This document shows positions 6,754 to 13,631 of a stretch of 21,871 bases of DNA, in pieces. The stretch covers positions 1 to 21,871 of the forward strand of contig JBAPTR010000171.1 of the NCBI GenBank assembly GCA_049282265.1. Reading direction: 5' to 3'. The translations under genes were made by a program, and so were the position numbers. The stretch is from CAYUCJ01 sp049282265. Lineage in GTDB: Bacteria; Desulfobacterota; DSM-4660; Desulfatiglandales; Desulfatiglandaceae. Each line of letters opens with the position of its first letter. The first letter of the stretch is position 1. The notes beneath the pieces were generated by a model. The model saw only the letters and a program-made list of their open reading frames with translations, was not told the origin of the DNA and ran no database searches.

Positions 6754-7893
6754 TCAAGCAACAAATCTGGACGTTATCCAAAGTCCCAGTCCGATAACCG
6801 CGGCCCCGATCTCCATGGGCACGGCCCACCGCATCTCCTTCTTGACCCCGGAAAGGGACGTGTAAGTGGATGCCCCTGTAAAATTCATCCCCAGATAGGC
6901 GGCCACGGCCGGGGCCAGCAGGCACCATCCTACCAGCTCCATGAGCCCTCCGGTCGTGTGTGACCCCGGCAAAAGAAATGCCACGAGGGAAGCGGCCGTT
7001 AAACCGCCCATCCATGTCCCCTTGAGGGCAAATGCCCGGCCCGGCAGCCAGGGCAGGAGGATCGGGGTGAGGACCGCGCCCGCGACAATGGCACTGAGAA
7101 CCGCCACCGCCGCAAAGAAACCGGCATGGACGACATTATACCAGAATCCACCGGGACCGCCAAGCCCTCCCAGGAAAAGCAGCACCGGCAGGATAAGGAG
7201 GTAGATCTTCATGGCCTCCACAAGCTCCACGGGAACGAGGACCAGCCGTTCCCGGAAAGGGAATGTCTTGATCCGCATGGCAGGCGTCGCCTTCATCCCG
7301 CTGTCCAGAAAGGAAGGCAGGTCTTCCGCCCGTATGGGACCGTAAACGACCTCGAATCCGGAAAATTTCTTGACCTTGTGGGAGGCAACTCCTGGAGCGG
7401 AAAGCTGGGGCAGGATGAGCCTCCGGTGGTTGAGCACTTTGGAGAGATTGCAGAATTCCATGCGGCGCACAAGCTCCTGGGTGCCGAATGTCCCCTTGCC
7501 CGCTGCACACCACACATTGATTCCCCCCGTATTCAGGACAAGAATCCAGGCGTCCCTCCCTGGGAGGGCCCTGCGAAGCCGGTCGAAACTCATCTTGTAG
7601 TTGGCCGAGACCAATACAGGCGAATTCTCATCAGGGGTCCCCAGGGCATAGAGTCCGGGATCCACCGTGTAATGCATCCGGCCCACATCCCACCTGGCCT
7701 TGATGGCCCCCCACCTGTCTCTGCCGCTCAGGGCTGAGGAAACACGGGGAATTTCACCTATAGCCGTTTTCAGCAGCCCTATAATAAAGGTCTGGTGGAG
7801 ATCAGCAGGCCTCATCCCGTTTTCTTCCCCCGGCGGCAGTGCAACCATCGGGAAAACAACGGATTCCAGTGGCTTTTTTGATGACTTCTTCAT
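6754..7893 (-). CDS. hgcA: HgcA, corrinoid protein of mercury methylation
   Basis: This is a 379-residue membrane-anchored corrinoid protein that transfers a methyl group to Hg(II), making methylmercury. The diagnostic cap-helix motif NVWCAAGK is at 126-133, with Cys129 as the presumed lower-axial cobalt ligand. It is followed by GTFGTQELVRR and LILPQLSAPGV in the soluble corrinoid-binding domain. The C-terminal half (from about residue 225) holds about five hydrophobic membrane helices, as in known HgcA. The start ATG at 7891-7893 is preceded by AGGAAAGGA; an earlier in-frame start would add 15 residues and overlap the spacer after the permease gene. It lies 41 bp downstream of the permease and 6 bp upstream of hgcB. 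The protein is somewhat longer than the about 340 residues I recall for the model, mainly at the N-terminus. No key motif is missing. Confidence 0.95.
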   Translation of the reverse strand: MKKSSKKPLESVVFPMVALPPGEENGMRPADLHQTFIIGLLKTAIGEIPRVSSALSGRDRWGAIKARWDVGRMHYTVDPGLYALGTPDENSPVLVSANYKMSFDRLRRALPGRDAWILVLNTGGINVWCAAGKGTFGTQELVRRMEFCNLSKVLNHRRLILPQLSAPGVASHKVKKFSGFEVVYGPIRAEDLPSFLDSGMKATPAMRIKTFPFRERLVLVPVELVEAMKIYLLILPVLLFLGGLGGPGGFWYNVVHAGFFAAVAVLSAIVAGAVLTPILLPWLPGRAFALKGTWMGGLTAASLVAFLLPGSHTTGGLMELVGWCLLAPAVAAYLGMNFTGASTYTSLSGVKKEMRWAVPMEIGAAVIGLGLWITSRFVA

Positions 7894-7934
7894 AATATTC
7901 CTTTCCTGAAACCCACCGGTTCCGTGGAACATCC

Positions 7935-9089
7935 TCAAGTGGACCCGGCGTGTCCACTAACCACGGCATCTGAAGTACTTGTGTCTGAGAGCGCCCCATC
8001 CCCACATGTAGTCGGTCGCTTTCGCCTGAACCAGGAGACGAAGGTCTTCTTAAGGGGCCTTATTGAGAGTACGAGAAGAAAAAGGGCCCCAACCCACTGG
8101 GCCCACAAGGGGATAAGTTCTCTTGCCTGCCCGATCACGGCCTGTGGAGAAATGCCGAAAAGGTGGTAGATCTTATCCAGCGCCAGCCCGAATGCCAGGG
8201 CAAAAACGGCAATGGTGGCGAGATAGATAACGGTGGCCCGTTTTCCAAGGACCCCGAAGAGGACACTGAGGGAAGTGACATTGGTTGCAGGACCGGCCAG
8301 GAGGAACACCAGGGCCGCACCCGGGCTGACCCCTTTCAAGATGAGAGCCGCCGCAACAGGTGTCGATGAGGTAGCGCAGATGTAGATGGGGATGCCTATG
8401 GCCAGCATGAAAAGCATCGAATAAATACCACCACCCAGGTATCTGCTCATGACCTCGGTTGGAACAAACACGGTAATCGCGCCGGCGAGAATCAGTCCAA
8501 GGAGAAACCAGGATGCCATGTCCTCCCACACCTCTTTCAGGGCATAATGCATACCGGCTTTCATTTTTGAGACAAACGTGTGGTGATGGGTATGGGTCTC
8601 CGGCGGACAGTCTATGCCGTCACAGCAACCATCAACCGTGCAGCTCAGATCGGGAATATCGATCCCCTCTGCACCACCCTTGCTGAAAAGGTTCTCTGCA
8701 ACCCCGGCAACCACGGAAGTGACGAGGGCGGCCACGGGCCTGGCTATGGTCAGTATGGGATCGAGAAGCGCATAACTTACGGCAATGGAATCCACCCCGG
8801 ACTCAGGGGTGGAGATGAGGAAGGCCGCAGTTGCGCCGGTATTGGCACCCTGTTTTTTCAAAGATACGGCCGCGGGCAAAACGCCGCAGGAACAGAGGGG
8901 AATCGGAATCCCCAGTAACCCGGCCTTGATGACCGACATGAACCGCCCCCTGCCGAGATGGGTCGCCACCGCGGAAGGACTTAAAAAGACCCTCAGGAGT
9001 CCGCTGACGGCCAGACCGAAGAGGATGTAAACGGAGGATTCCAGAAGCAGGCGCCACGCCTCTTCCATAATTGAAAAAAGAAAGTGCAT
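7935..9089 (-). CDS. Heavy-metal efflux permease (ArsP_1/DUF318, SO_0444-like) with Cys/His-rich linker
   Basis: This 384-residue polytopic inner-membrane protein has about eight hydrophobic helices in two halves. The family signature GIPIPLCSCGVLPAAVSLKKQGA (positions about 60-82; Cys66, Cys68) is followed by AFLISTPESGVDS. The second half has the partner block GIPIYICATSSTPVAAALILKG. Between the halves is a hydrophilic loop rich in metal ligands: Cys150, Cys155, Cys156, Cys161 and a His run at 166-170 (THTHHHTF). Such permeases are linked to export of copper, zinc, arsenic or related metals; substrate cannot be assigned from sequence. The ATG at 9087-9089 has GGGAGAT upstream; an internal ATG at 9066-9068 has no ribosome site. 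It is co-oriented between the ArsR-type repressor (53 bp) and hgcA (41 bp), so it probably exports the metal that de-represses the operon. Confidence 0.85.
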   Translation of the reverse strand: MHFLFSIMEEAWRLLLESSVYILFGLAVSGLLRVFLSPSAVATHLGRGRFMSVIKAGLLGIPIPLCSCGVLPAAVSLKKQGANTGATAAFLISTPESGVDSIAVSYALLDPILTIARPVAALVTSVVAGVAENLFSKGGAEGIDIPDLSCTVDGCCDGIDCPPETHTHHHTFVSKMKAGMHYALKEVWEDMASWFLLGLILAGAITVFVPTEVMSRYLGGGIYSMLFMLAIGIPIYICATSSTPVAAALILKGVSPGAALVFLLAGPATNVTSLSVLFGVLGKRATVIYLATIAVFALAFGLALDKIYHLFGISPQAVIGQARELIPLWAQWVGALFLLVLSIRPLKKTFVSWFRRKRPTTCGDGALSDTSTSDAVVSGHAGST

Positions 9090-9142
9090 TCGTTGCTATC
9101 TCCCATCTTGAATACCGTTTTGAAACCACAATGAACCGGATA

Positions 9143-9511
9143 TTATTCACGTATGTGTTCGAGGCCCACTTGAAGAAGGTCGGCCACATGATCGTCGTCC
9201 AGGGAATAATAGAGTATCTGCCCGTCGCGGCGGCACCTTACCAGGGCCAGATCCCGCAACCGCCGTAACTGGTGGGATACTGCGGACTCTGTAACGCCGA
9301 TAAAGGCCGCCAGGTCGCACACACACATCTCCCCGCTCCCAAGGGCTATGACGATTCTGAGTCGTGTGGGATCGCCCAGGATTTTGTAGGTCAGAGCGAG
9401 TCTTTCCACCTCCCGTTGGGGGATGGATTCCGCCCTGGCCCGATCCACACGTTCCGTGTGGACACAGCGGATGCCGCACAACTCATTTGTCTTGATTTCT
9501 TTTTCAGTCAC
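9143..9511 (-). CDS. ArsR/SmtB-family metal-sensing repressor, CadC-like
   Basis: This is a 122-residue winged-helix repressor. It carries both classical metal sites of the family. The alpha-3N thiolate set is Cys12 and Cys16 (ELCGIRC) with Cys63 and Cys65 (EMCVCDL). The alpha-5 set is Asp106, His108, His119 and Glu122 in the D-x-H-x10-H-x2-E pattern. The recognition region is VTESAVSHQLRRLRDLALVR. CadC keeps both sites and senses Cd/Pb/Zn; a similar or Hg(II)-responsive role is inferred here. It starts at a GTG (9509-9511) with GAGG about 7 nt upstream. It is the first gene of the operon with the permease and hgcAB, and its own promoter is overlapped by a strong palindrome at 9525-9550, which implies autorepression relieved by metal. 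Confidence 0.9.
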   Translation of the reverse strand: MTEKEIKTNELCGIRCVHTERVDRARAESIPQREVERLALTYKILGDPTRLRIVIALGSGEMCVCDLAAFIGVTESAVSHQLRRLRDLALVRCRRDGQILYYSLDDDHVADLLQVGLEHIRE

Positions 9512-9524
9512 ACTGAAGCCTCTT

Positions 9525-9550
9525 TATATCTGAGCATATGTTCATATATA
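9525..9550. promoter_or_regulatory. ArsR/CadC-type operator palindrome
   Basis: A 26-bp near-perfect inverted repeat is centred on CATATG (9535-9540); 11 of 13 pairs match, with left core TGAGCATATG and right core CATATGTTCA. The TGA-N8-TCA core within an AT-rich 12-2-12 arrangement is typical of SmtB/ArsR operators. It covers the -10 element and the downstream part of the promoter. Confidence 0.8.
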
Positions 9551-9571
9551 ACCATTTAGGATTTCTGTCAA
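9543..9571 (-). promoter_or_regulatory. Sigma-70-type promoter of the arsR-permease-hgcAB operon
   Basis: On the minus strand, TTGACA (9566-9571), a 17-bp spacer and TATATG (9543-9548). The -35 is a consensus match and the spacing ideal. The repressor operator overlaps the -10, so bound repressor would block transcription of the whole operon including hgcAB. Confidence 0.8.
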
Positions 9572-9987
9572 GTACAAAATTGTCCAAAGATTGCGGTGGC
9601 CCTAACCAAGTCCCTTATGTCATCCGCTCACTGAGGCGCATTGAGCGAGTACGGGAGGGCCTGTGCAGTCCTTTCCGGCGGGAATATATTACTCCTCTGC
9701 TTTTGTCACGGCGCAAATATTCTGCCAGGGGTCTCCGGCCAAGATATTTCCTCTCACAGTCCAAACGCGCATGGTCCGATGCGCCTGTTGGAAGCAAGAT
9801 AAACCGACATTGCTCTTAAGAAACTCTGACGTCTTCGATATTCCCTTTCGGAAACGGCTCCACTGCCCCTTTCTGAGCGACGCGACGGTTTGCAGAAGGT
9901 AAGTGGCGTCAGGAATGATGAACTTGGCGGGCACCCAAATCAATGGAGGGAAGCCAGTACTAGCCTACACCCGTCTTTTGTTTTACA
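9572..9987. other. Intergenic region with no supported gene
   Basis: Short open frames exist on both strands, for example an 84-codon minus frame 9689-9943 starting at TTG. None has a clear ribosome site, a family resemblance or an operon position, so I see nothing I can support here. Upstream control for the gene that follows may lie in it. Confidence 0.4.
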
Positions 9988-10020
9988 ATGGAAGAGAGAG
10001 GGGAGTGGCGGCCGATCAAA

Positions 10021-10755
10021 ATGACGGAAACGAAAAACAAAATCTCCGAGTTGGTCACCCTGTTTCTTAAAGGCAGGCAACCCATCGGAAAACAGGGTAT
10101 CCTTTCCGTCGAAACCCAGATTAGGGCGTGGAAAAAGGCCAACCGCAGGATGAAATGGGGGATTTCAAGCGAGGCTTTCTCCAATATCGGAACAGGGCCG
10201 CCGCTCCATGCCCGGGAGAAGGAAGAAGGGTTTATCGGCCCGGTACTGTTTTACGGCTTCGGTGATGACGGTCGCGGCCATTCCGATGCGGTCCTGTCGG
10301 GCAAGCTGGCCTGGGAATTTGCCCGGAAGCGGAAGAAGAAGCAGACCTGGCAGTGCGAATACATTGATTTTGACAAACCCGACATGATCCGCCTCCGCCC
10401 CGAAGCGCCCCCGAGGCCAAAGGGTTTCTATCTCGCCTGGATTCGGACGGGTGAACGCCTACTCAAACAAACGGTGTCAGAATTCCGTAAAGGACTGGCA
10501 ACGGACACAGGCTTCGGACCGGAGGGCATCCAGTTCCTGGCCATCACCCACATCCATTTCCAGAATCTCATGAACGAACGGAAAATCCCTTTCATGGCCT
10601 TTGCCGACTACGATGTGGCCCCTTACGGCTTCAGCGATTTCTTTGATGCCGTCCAGATGTTCTGCAGCTTAGGGATCCTCGGTTTGGGTATAGGCAATGT
10701 GGATCGCAAGTATCCCTTCTTCGGCATCCCGACGCTTCGGTTTGAAGATCCCTGA
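10021..10755 (+). CDS. Conserved-looking protein of unknown function
   Basis: This is a soluble protein of 244 residues (255 if the ATG at 9988 is used). I do not recognise the family. It has no signal peptide or clear membrane helix. Visible features are a basic N-terminus (KNKISELVTLFLKGRQP), a Gly/Asp-rich stretch GPVLFYGFGDDGRGHSDAVL, a strongly basic helix WEFARKRKKKQTWQC, THIHFQNLMNERKIPFMAFADYD and a Gly-rich C-terminal part FCSLGILGLGIGNVDRKYPFFGIP. Codon use looks like that of the neighbours and the frame is long, so it is probably a real gene. ATG 9988 has no ribosome site; ATG 10021 has GGGAG 15 nt before it, so the start is uncertain. It stands alone between the divergent hgcAB operon and a palindromic repeat element. 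Confidence 0.65.
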   Translation: MTETKNKISELVTLFLKGRQPIGKQGILSVETQIRAWKKANRRMKWGISSEAFSNIGTGPPLHAREKEEGFIGPVLFYGFGDDGRGHSDAVLSGKLAWEFARKRKKKQTWQCEYIDFDKPDMIRLRPEAPPRPKGFYLAWIRTGERLLKQTVSEFRKGLATDTGFGPEGIQFLAITHIHFQNLMNERKIPFMAFADYDVAPYGFSDFFDAVQMFCSLGILGLGIGNVDRKYPFFGIPTLRFEDP

Positions 10756-10917
10756 TCAGGAGAGAGATCCGGTTCAAGGGAACTCCCTGCCTCATGAAGG
10801 CCATTACCGCCCATTTTCGGGTTTAGCCAGGAAAGGGGCTTTCATTCGGCACACAAATCTGTCATTGTTCCATGGGGAAGAAATCTGTCTCATCGCCACC
10901 TGAAATGGAAATAAGAG

Positions 10918-11085
10918 GAGCCATTTTCAAAACGTTTCAGTTTGTTCAAGGTCAAGTCGAAGATCCCGGACTTTGAGCGGGGAAAGGCGAAGATCTTAAC
11001 CACAGGAATACAGGTAGTATTCCGAGGATTAAGATTTGAGCCTGACGCAGAGATTGGGCAAAATTGGGCGTTTTGAAAATGGCTC
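10918..11085. mobile_element. MITE-like palindromic element with 17-bp terminal inverted repeats
   Basis: GAGCCATTTTCAAAACG (10918-10934) is repeated exactly in inverse at 11069-11085. The 134 bp between are partly self-complementary: GGAATAC-N5-GTATTCC forms the centre, flanked by AGATCTTAACC and GGATTAAGATT. The whole 168-bp unit could fold as one long imperfect hairpin and codes for nothing. The right end is one base upstream of the ribosome site of the DUF2461 gene. No target duplication or second copy was seen in this window. The rest of the 10756-11098 gap shows nothing. Confidence 0.7.
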
Positions 11086-11098
11086 AGAGGAGAATGAT

Positions 11099-11782
11099 AT
11101 GCCATCGTTCCAAGGTTTCAGCAAGGAAATGATCACGTTTTTCGAAGGCCTCAAGAAAAACAACAAAAAGGAATGGTTTGATGCACACAGAAAGGAATAT
11201 GAGCATTTTGTGATGGATCCAGCCAGGGCCTTTGTCTTTGATATGGGCGAAAAAATCCGAACGATTGTCCCGGGCATCCAGGCCATCCCCAAGGTCAACC
11301 AAAGCCTTTTCAGGATCAACAGGGACACCCGCTTCAGCAAGGACAAAAGCCCCTACAAGACCAATCTGGGAATCTGGTTCTGGGAAGGAAATCGCAAGAG
11401 GATGGAATGCTCCGGGTTCTATTTCCATTTTGGCCAGGGGAAACTGATGCTGGGGACGGGCATGCATGTGTTCAGCCCGGAACTCCTGAAGGCCTATCGC
11501 GAGGCGGTCGTCCACAAAATCCACGGTAAGCGCCTGGCAAAAGTGGTTTCGGAAGTTTCCGGGAAGGGCTACCTCATCGGAATGAAACACTACAAGAGGG
11601 TGCCGCGCGGCCTCGATGCGGCCCACGAACGGTCTGAGTTTCTCCTGCACAATGGATTGACGGCTATGAAGGAATTGGAGATTCCCAGGGAATTTTTTTC
11701 GGACGCGATCATTGATCACGCCTTTTCAAGCTTCAGGGATATGTCGCCCATCCACGAATGGCTGAAGGACACGCTCGGGTAG
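11099..11782 (+). CDS. DUF2461 domain-containing protein
   Basis: This 227-residue protein matches DUF2461 over its length: the opening FQGFSKEMITFFEGLKKNNKKEWFDAHRKEYE, the core LFRINRDTRFSKDKSPYKTN (positions about 75-94), GFYFHFGQGKLMLGTGMHVFSPELLKAYREAV and a C-terminal HAFSSFRDMSPIHEWL. The biochemical role of the family is not established. The ATG at 11099 is chosen because GAGGAG lies 7 nt before it; the longer frame from 11036 has no ribosome site and would start inside the palindromic element. Transcription would run through or from that element, so its hairpin forms part of the 5' leader or promoter region. It converges with the universal stress gene 11 bp away. Confidence 0.85.
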   Translation: MPSFQGFSKEMITFFEGLKKNNKKEWFDAHRKEYEHFVMDPARAFVFDMGEKIRTIVPGIQAIPKVNQSLFRINRDTRFSKDKSPYKTNLGIWFWEGNRKRMECSGFYFHFGQGKLMLGTGMHVFSPELLKAYREAVVHKIHGKRLAKVVSEVSGKGYLIGMKHYKRVPRGLDAAHERSEFLLHNGLTAMKELEIPREFFSDAIIDHAFSSFRDMSPIHEWLKDTLG

Positions 11783-11793
11783 GGGCATGTTTT

Positions 11794-12267
11794 CTATTGA
11801 ACCAGTAGGATGGACAGGTCCTTCGAAAGCTGCAGAACCTTCTGGGAGACACTGCCCATGAAGAATTCTTTTAACGAAGAGATGCCCCGCCGCCCCATGA
11901 CAAGAATATCCACATTCGAGTTTTCCGCCTCTGCCACGATGTCCCTGGCAACCCCTCTTTTCTGTGTGCTCGCCTTCACTTCGACTTTGTTCTCATCAAA
12001 TCCCGCTCTCACGAGGGCCTCTTTTGCCTTCTTGAGAGCCACGCCGAGGGCCACCCGCTTTTCATCCTCCAATTGACAGAAGGCCTTTTGTTGTGAACTG
12101 AAATGGGGAACCAGGGTATCCGCCTCCAGGTCGCACACGGCCGCGGTATTAGGGATAACGCTGAAAAGGATGATTTCATGGTCGGGGTTGAAGGTGTCTG
12201 CCAGGAATTCAACCGCCCTGGAAGCATTCTCCGAATAGTCAAGAGCAACGAGGATTTTTTTCGCCAT
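11794..12267 (-). CDS. Universal stress protein (UspA family)
   Basis: This is a 157-residue single-domain UspA-like protein. The N-terminal strand KKILVALDYSENASRAVEFL carries the family's early Asp. The C-terminal nucleotide-binding pattern G-x2-G-x9-G(S/T) is present as GRRGISSLKEFFMGSVS, just before QKVLQLSKDLSILLVQ. This makes it probably the ATP-binding subtype. It contains two Cys (in CDLEAD and FCQLED). Such proteins are cytoplasmic and accumulate under growth arrest or stress. The ATG at 12265-12267 is preceded by GGAGAAGAG. It is a single gene, convergent with the DUF2461 gene. Nothing unusual is seen. Confidence 0.9.
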   Translation of the reverse strand: MAKKILVALDYSENASRAVEFLADTFNPDHEIILFSVIPNTAAVCDLEADTLVPHFSSQQKAFCQLEDEKRVALGVALKKAKEALVRAGFDENKVEVKASTQKRGVARDIVAEAENSNVDILVMGRRGISSLKEFFMGSVSQKVLQLSKDLSILLVQ

Positions 12268-12402
12268 TTTTCTCTTCTCCGTCAGTCATTTGGATTTTCA
12301 CGCATTGGGTTCCACTCTACAGCTTCTTCGCCTGCCGGTCAAGAAATAGGACCCGGCCCGTACTTTTCCCTCAGTCTCCTGGAGAGCGTCGCGATCATTT
12401 CC

Positions 12403-12432
12403 GGGGGTGTTTGGGGGTTTGGGGGGGTCGGG
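12403..12432 (+). other. G-quadruplex-forming tract
   Basis: There are four G runs with short loops: G5 (12403-12407), N5, G5 (12413-12417), TTT, G7 (12421-12427), TC, G3 (12430-12432). This fits the canonical four-run G4 pattern. It lies in a gene-free gap between the universal stress gene and the toxin gene. In this 12268-12559 gap I see no other feature. Confidence 0.6.
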
Positions 12433-12559
12433 CCAATGCTGTTAACTTAAGCTCCTCAGCTTTCCATCAAGAATGAAGACCTGTTCCTTTTCGGTTATGA
12501 TGGGCATAATTCCTTTTTGTTTCCAAGTCTGCTATGACACCTTCATCCGGCACGCTTCA

Positions 12560-12886
12560 TTACGCGTCTAATAATCGTCGCTGCAACAGTGACTGCATGT
12601 CACGACGGCCGTCCAAAATGAGTAGAACATAGACGTTCTTATCCATGGCTCGGTAAATGATACGGTAAGGTTTGAAAAAAAACTCGAGGTATTCTCGAAT
12701 CCCCATCTTCAGCAGTTCTTTTGGATAGACACCCCGCTCGGGGAATTCGGATAACGTGGAGAAGGTTTTCTCAATCTGTTTTAAAACATAGTCCGCTTTT
12801 CGAGATGAATCATGTAAAGCGATGTAATCATAAATCTCGTTGACATCACGTGCTGCGTCGTTGGTCAGCAAAACCGCGAACGGCAT
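12560..12886 (-). CDS. RelE/ParE-family toxin
   Basis: This is a 108-residue type II toxin of the RelE/ParE fold. Recognisable blocks are LTNDAARDVNEIYDYIALHD (helices 1-2), FSTLSEFPERGVYPKELL, REYLEFFFKPYRIIYRAMDKNVYVLLILDGRRDMQSLLQRRL. The PYRIIY strand followed by LILDGRRD is typical of ParE/RelE, where it lines the active surface. It starts at ATG 12884-12886, overlapping the antitoxin stop as TGATG; a GTG one codon earlier is also possible. Target (ribosome-dependent mRNA cleavage or gyrase) cannot be decided. It is cotranscribed with the antitoxin, which controls it. Confidence 0.85.
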   Translation of the reverse strand: MPFAVLLTNDAARDVNEIYDYIALHDSSRKADYVLKQIEKTFSTLSEFPERGVYPKELLKMGIREYLEFFFKPYRIIYRAMDKNVYVLLILDGRRDMQSLLQRRLLDA

Positions 12887-13161
12887 CACCGATCCTCCCG
12901 TCGTTCGCGAAGACGCTTTATCACATCCTCAGCGGGTAAAACCTTCCCTTCCTCAATCTGACGTATTCCGAGTGACAGAATTTTCAGGAGAGCAATGGTT
13001 TGCTGGGTTTGCTCGTAGCTTTCGATATCTTGTATGACCACTTTGGCTTCGCCATTCTGGGTGATGACGAGTGGCTCCTGCTGTTTGGAAAGGTTTCTTA
13101 CGATTTCAGCGGCATGGGCCTTCAGGTAGCTGATGGGCCTGATCTGACTTGACAGCTTCAT
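12886..13161 (-). CDS. Phd/YefM-family antitoxin
   Basis: This is a 91-residue antitoxin. The N-terminal DNA-binding and dimer fold shows IRPISYLKAHAAEIVRNLSKQQEPLVITQNGEAKVVIQDIESYEQ, the hallmark of Phd/YefM. The C-terminal acidic and basic tail (EEGKVLPAEDVIKRLRERREDR) would wrap the toxin. The ATG at 13159-13161 has AAGGAGG 8 nt upstream. It overlaps the toxin start, as is usual for these modules. A promoter (13191-13220) containing an imperfect inverted repeat lies upstream, consistent with autorepression. Confidence 0.88.
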   Translation of the reverse strand: MKLSSQIRPISYLKAHAAEIVRNLSKQQEPLVITQNGEAKVVIQDIESYEQTQQTIALLKILSLGIRQIEEGKVLPAEDVIKRLRERREDR

Positions 13162-13190
13162 GAGAATAGCCTCCTTTTTCGATATGACTT

Positions 13191-13220
13191 AATATAGTCC
13201 ATAAACAGGTCAACTGTCAA
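13191..13220 (-). promoter_or_regulatory. Promoter of the toxin-antitoxin operon
   Basis: On the minus strand, TTGACA (13215-13220), an 18-bp spacer and TATATT (13191-13196). An imperfect inverted repeat (TATGGACT/AAGTCATA on minus) overlaps the -10, a likely autorepression site. Confidence 0.6.
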
Positions 13221-13460
13221 GCTTGAAAGAGGGTTGATCGGTGGTTTCCATCCATGCGGGAAAGCAACATTGTGGTCCTTTATATCAAGCCAGAAAGTGC
13301 TGTTGTCTGTACATGCTGAATGCCTGTTGACCGGCAGGTTCTGCGTGATAGCGGGCGAGTTATCGCTGGGTATTGCGGGGGATCTGCAGGTCGAACGTTT
13401 GGTTCCCGAGGCGCGAAGGGCCGAAGAAACAAACGGAAGACCGGAGACCGGGCAACTCGG

Positions 13461-13569
13461 CATTCCCGTGGCGCGAAGCGCCACGGGAATGTACTGTTCA
13501 GCGGACGCGGCTTTTTGCGCTCCGCTGAACAGATCGTTCAGATTGTGGCTCGCTTCGCTCTCACAATCT
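13461..13569. repeat. Array of three adjacent strong hairpins
   Basis: Hairpin 1 (13461-13491) has 14-bp perfect arms CATTCCCGTGGCGC with a GAA loop. Hairpin 2 (13494-13532) has 12-bp perfect arms CTGTTCAGCGGA. Hairpin 3 (13540-13569) has 8-bp arms AGATTGTG. Between 2 and 3, TGAAC-N5-GTTCA can also pair. This lies in the gene-free stretch 13221-13631 between the toxin-antitoxin module and an AT-rich secreted protein. No coding frame there is convincing. It could be a mobile-element end, a REP-like cluster or a structured RNA. Confidence 0.55.
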
Positions 13570-13631
13570 AACCTTATTCGTTATGCGATTTTTCTCCTTA
13601 AACTCATATCTCAGCGAAAAACATTTAGAAT

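Noticed and set aside
9538..9943. Open frames on both strands upstream of the unknown gene
   Set aside because: No ribosome site, family match or consistent coding signal; the two strands compete with no winner.
13570..13600. Integron attC site at the TAACCTTATTCGTTATGC stretch
   Set aside because: GTTATGC only partly fits the core GTTRRRY, and I could not find a matching inverse core at the right distance or an integrase.
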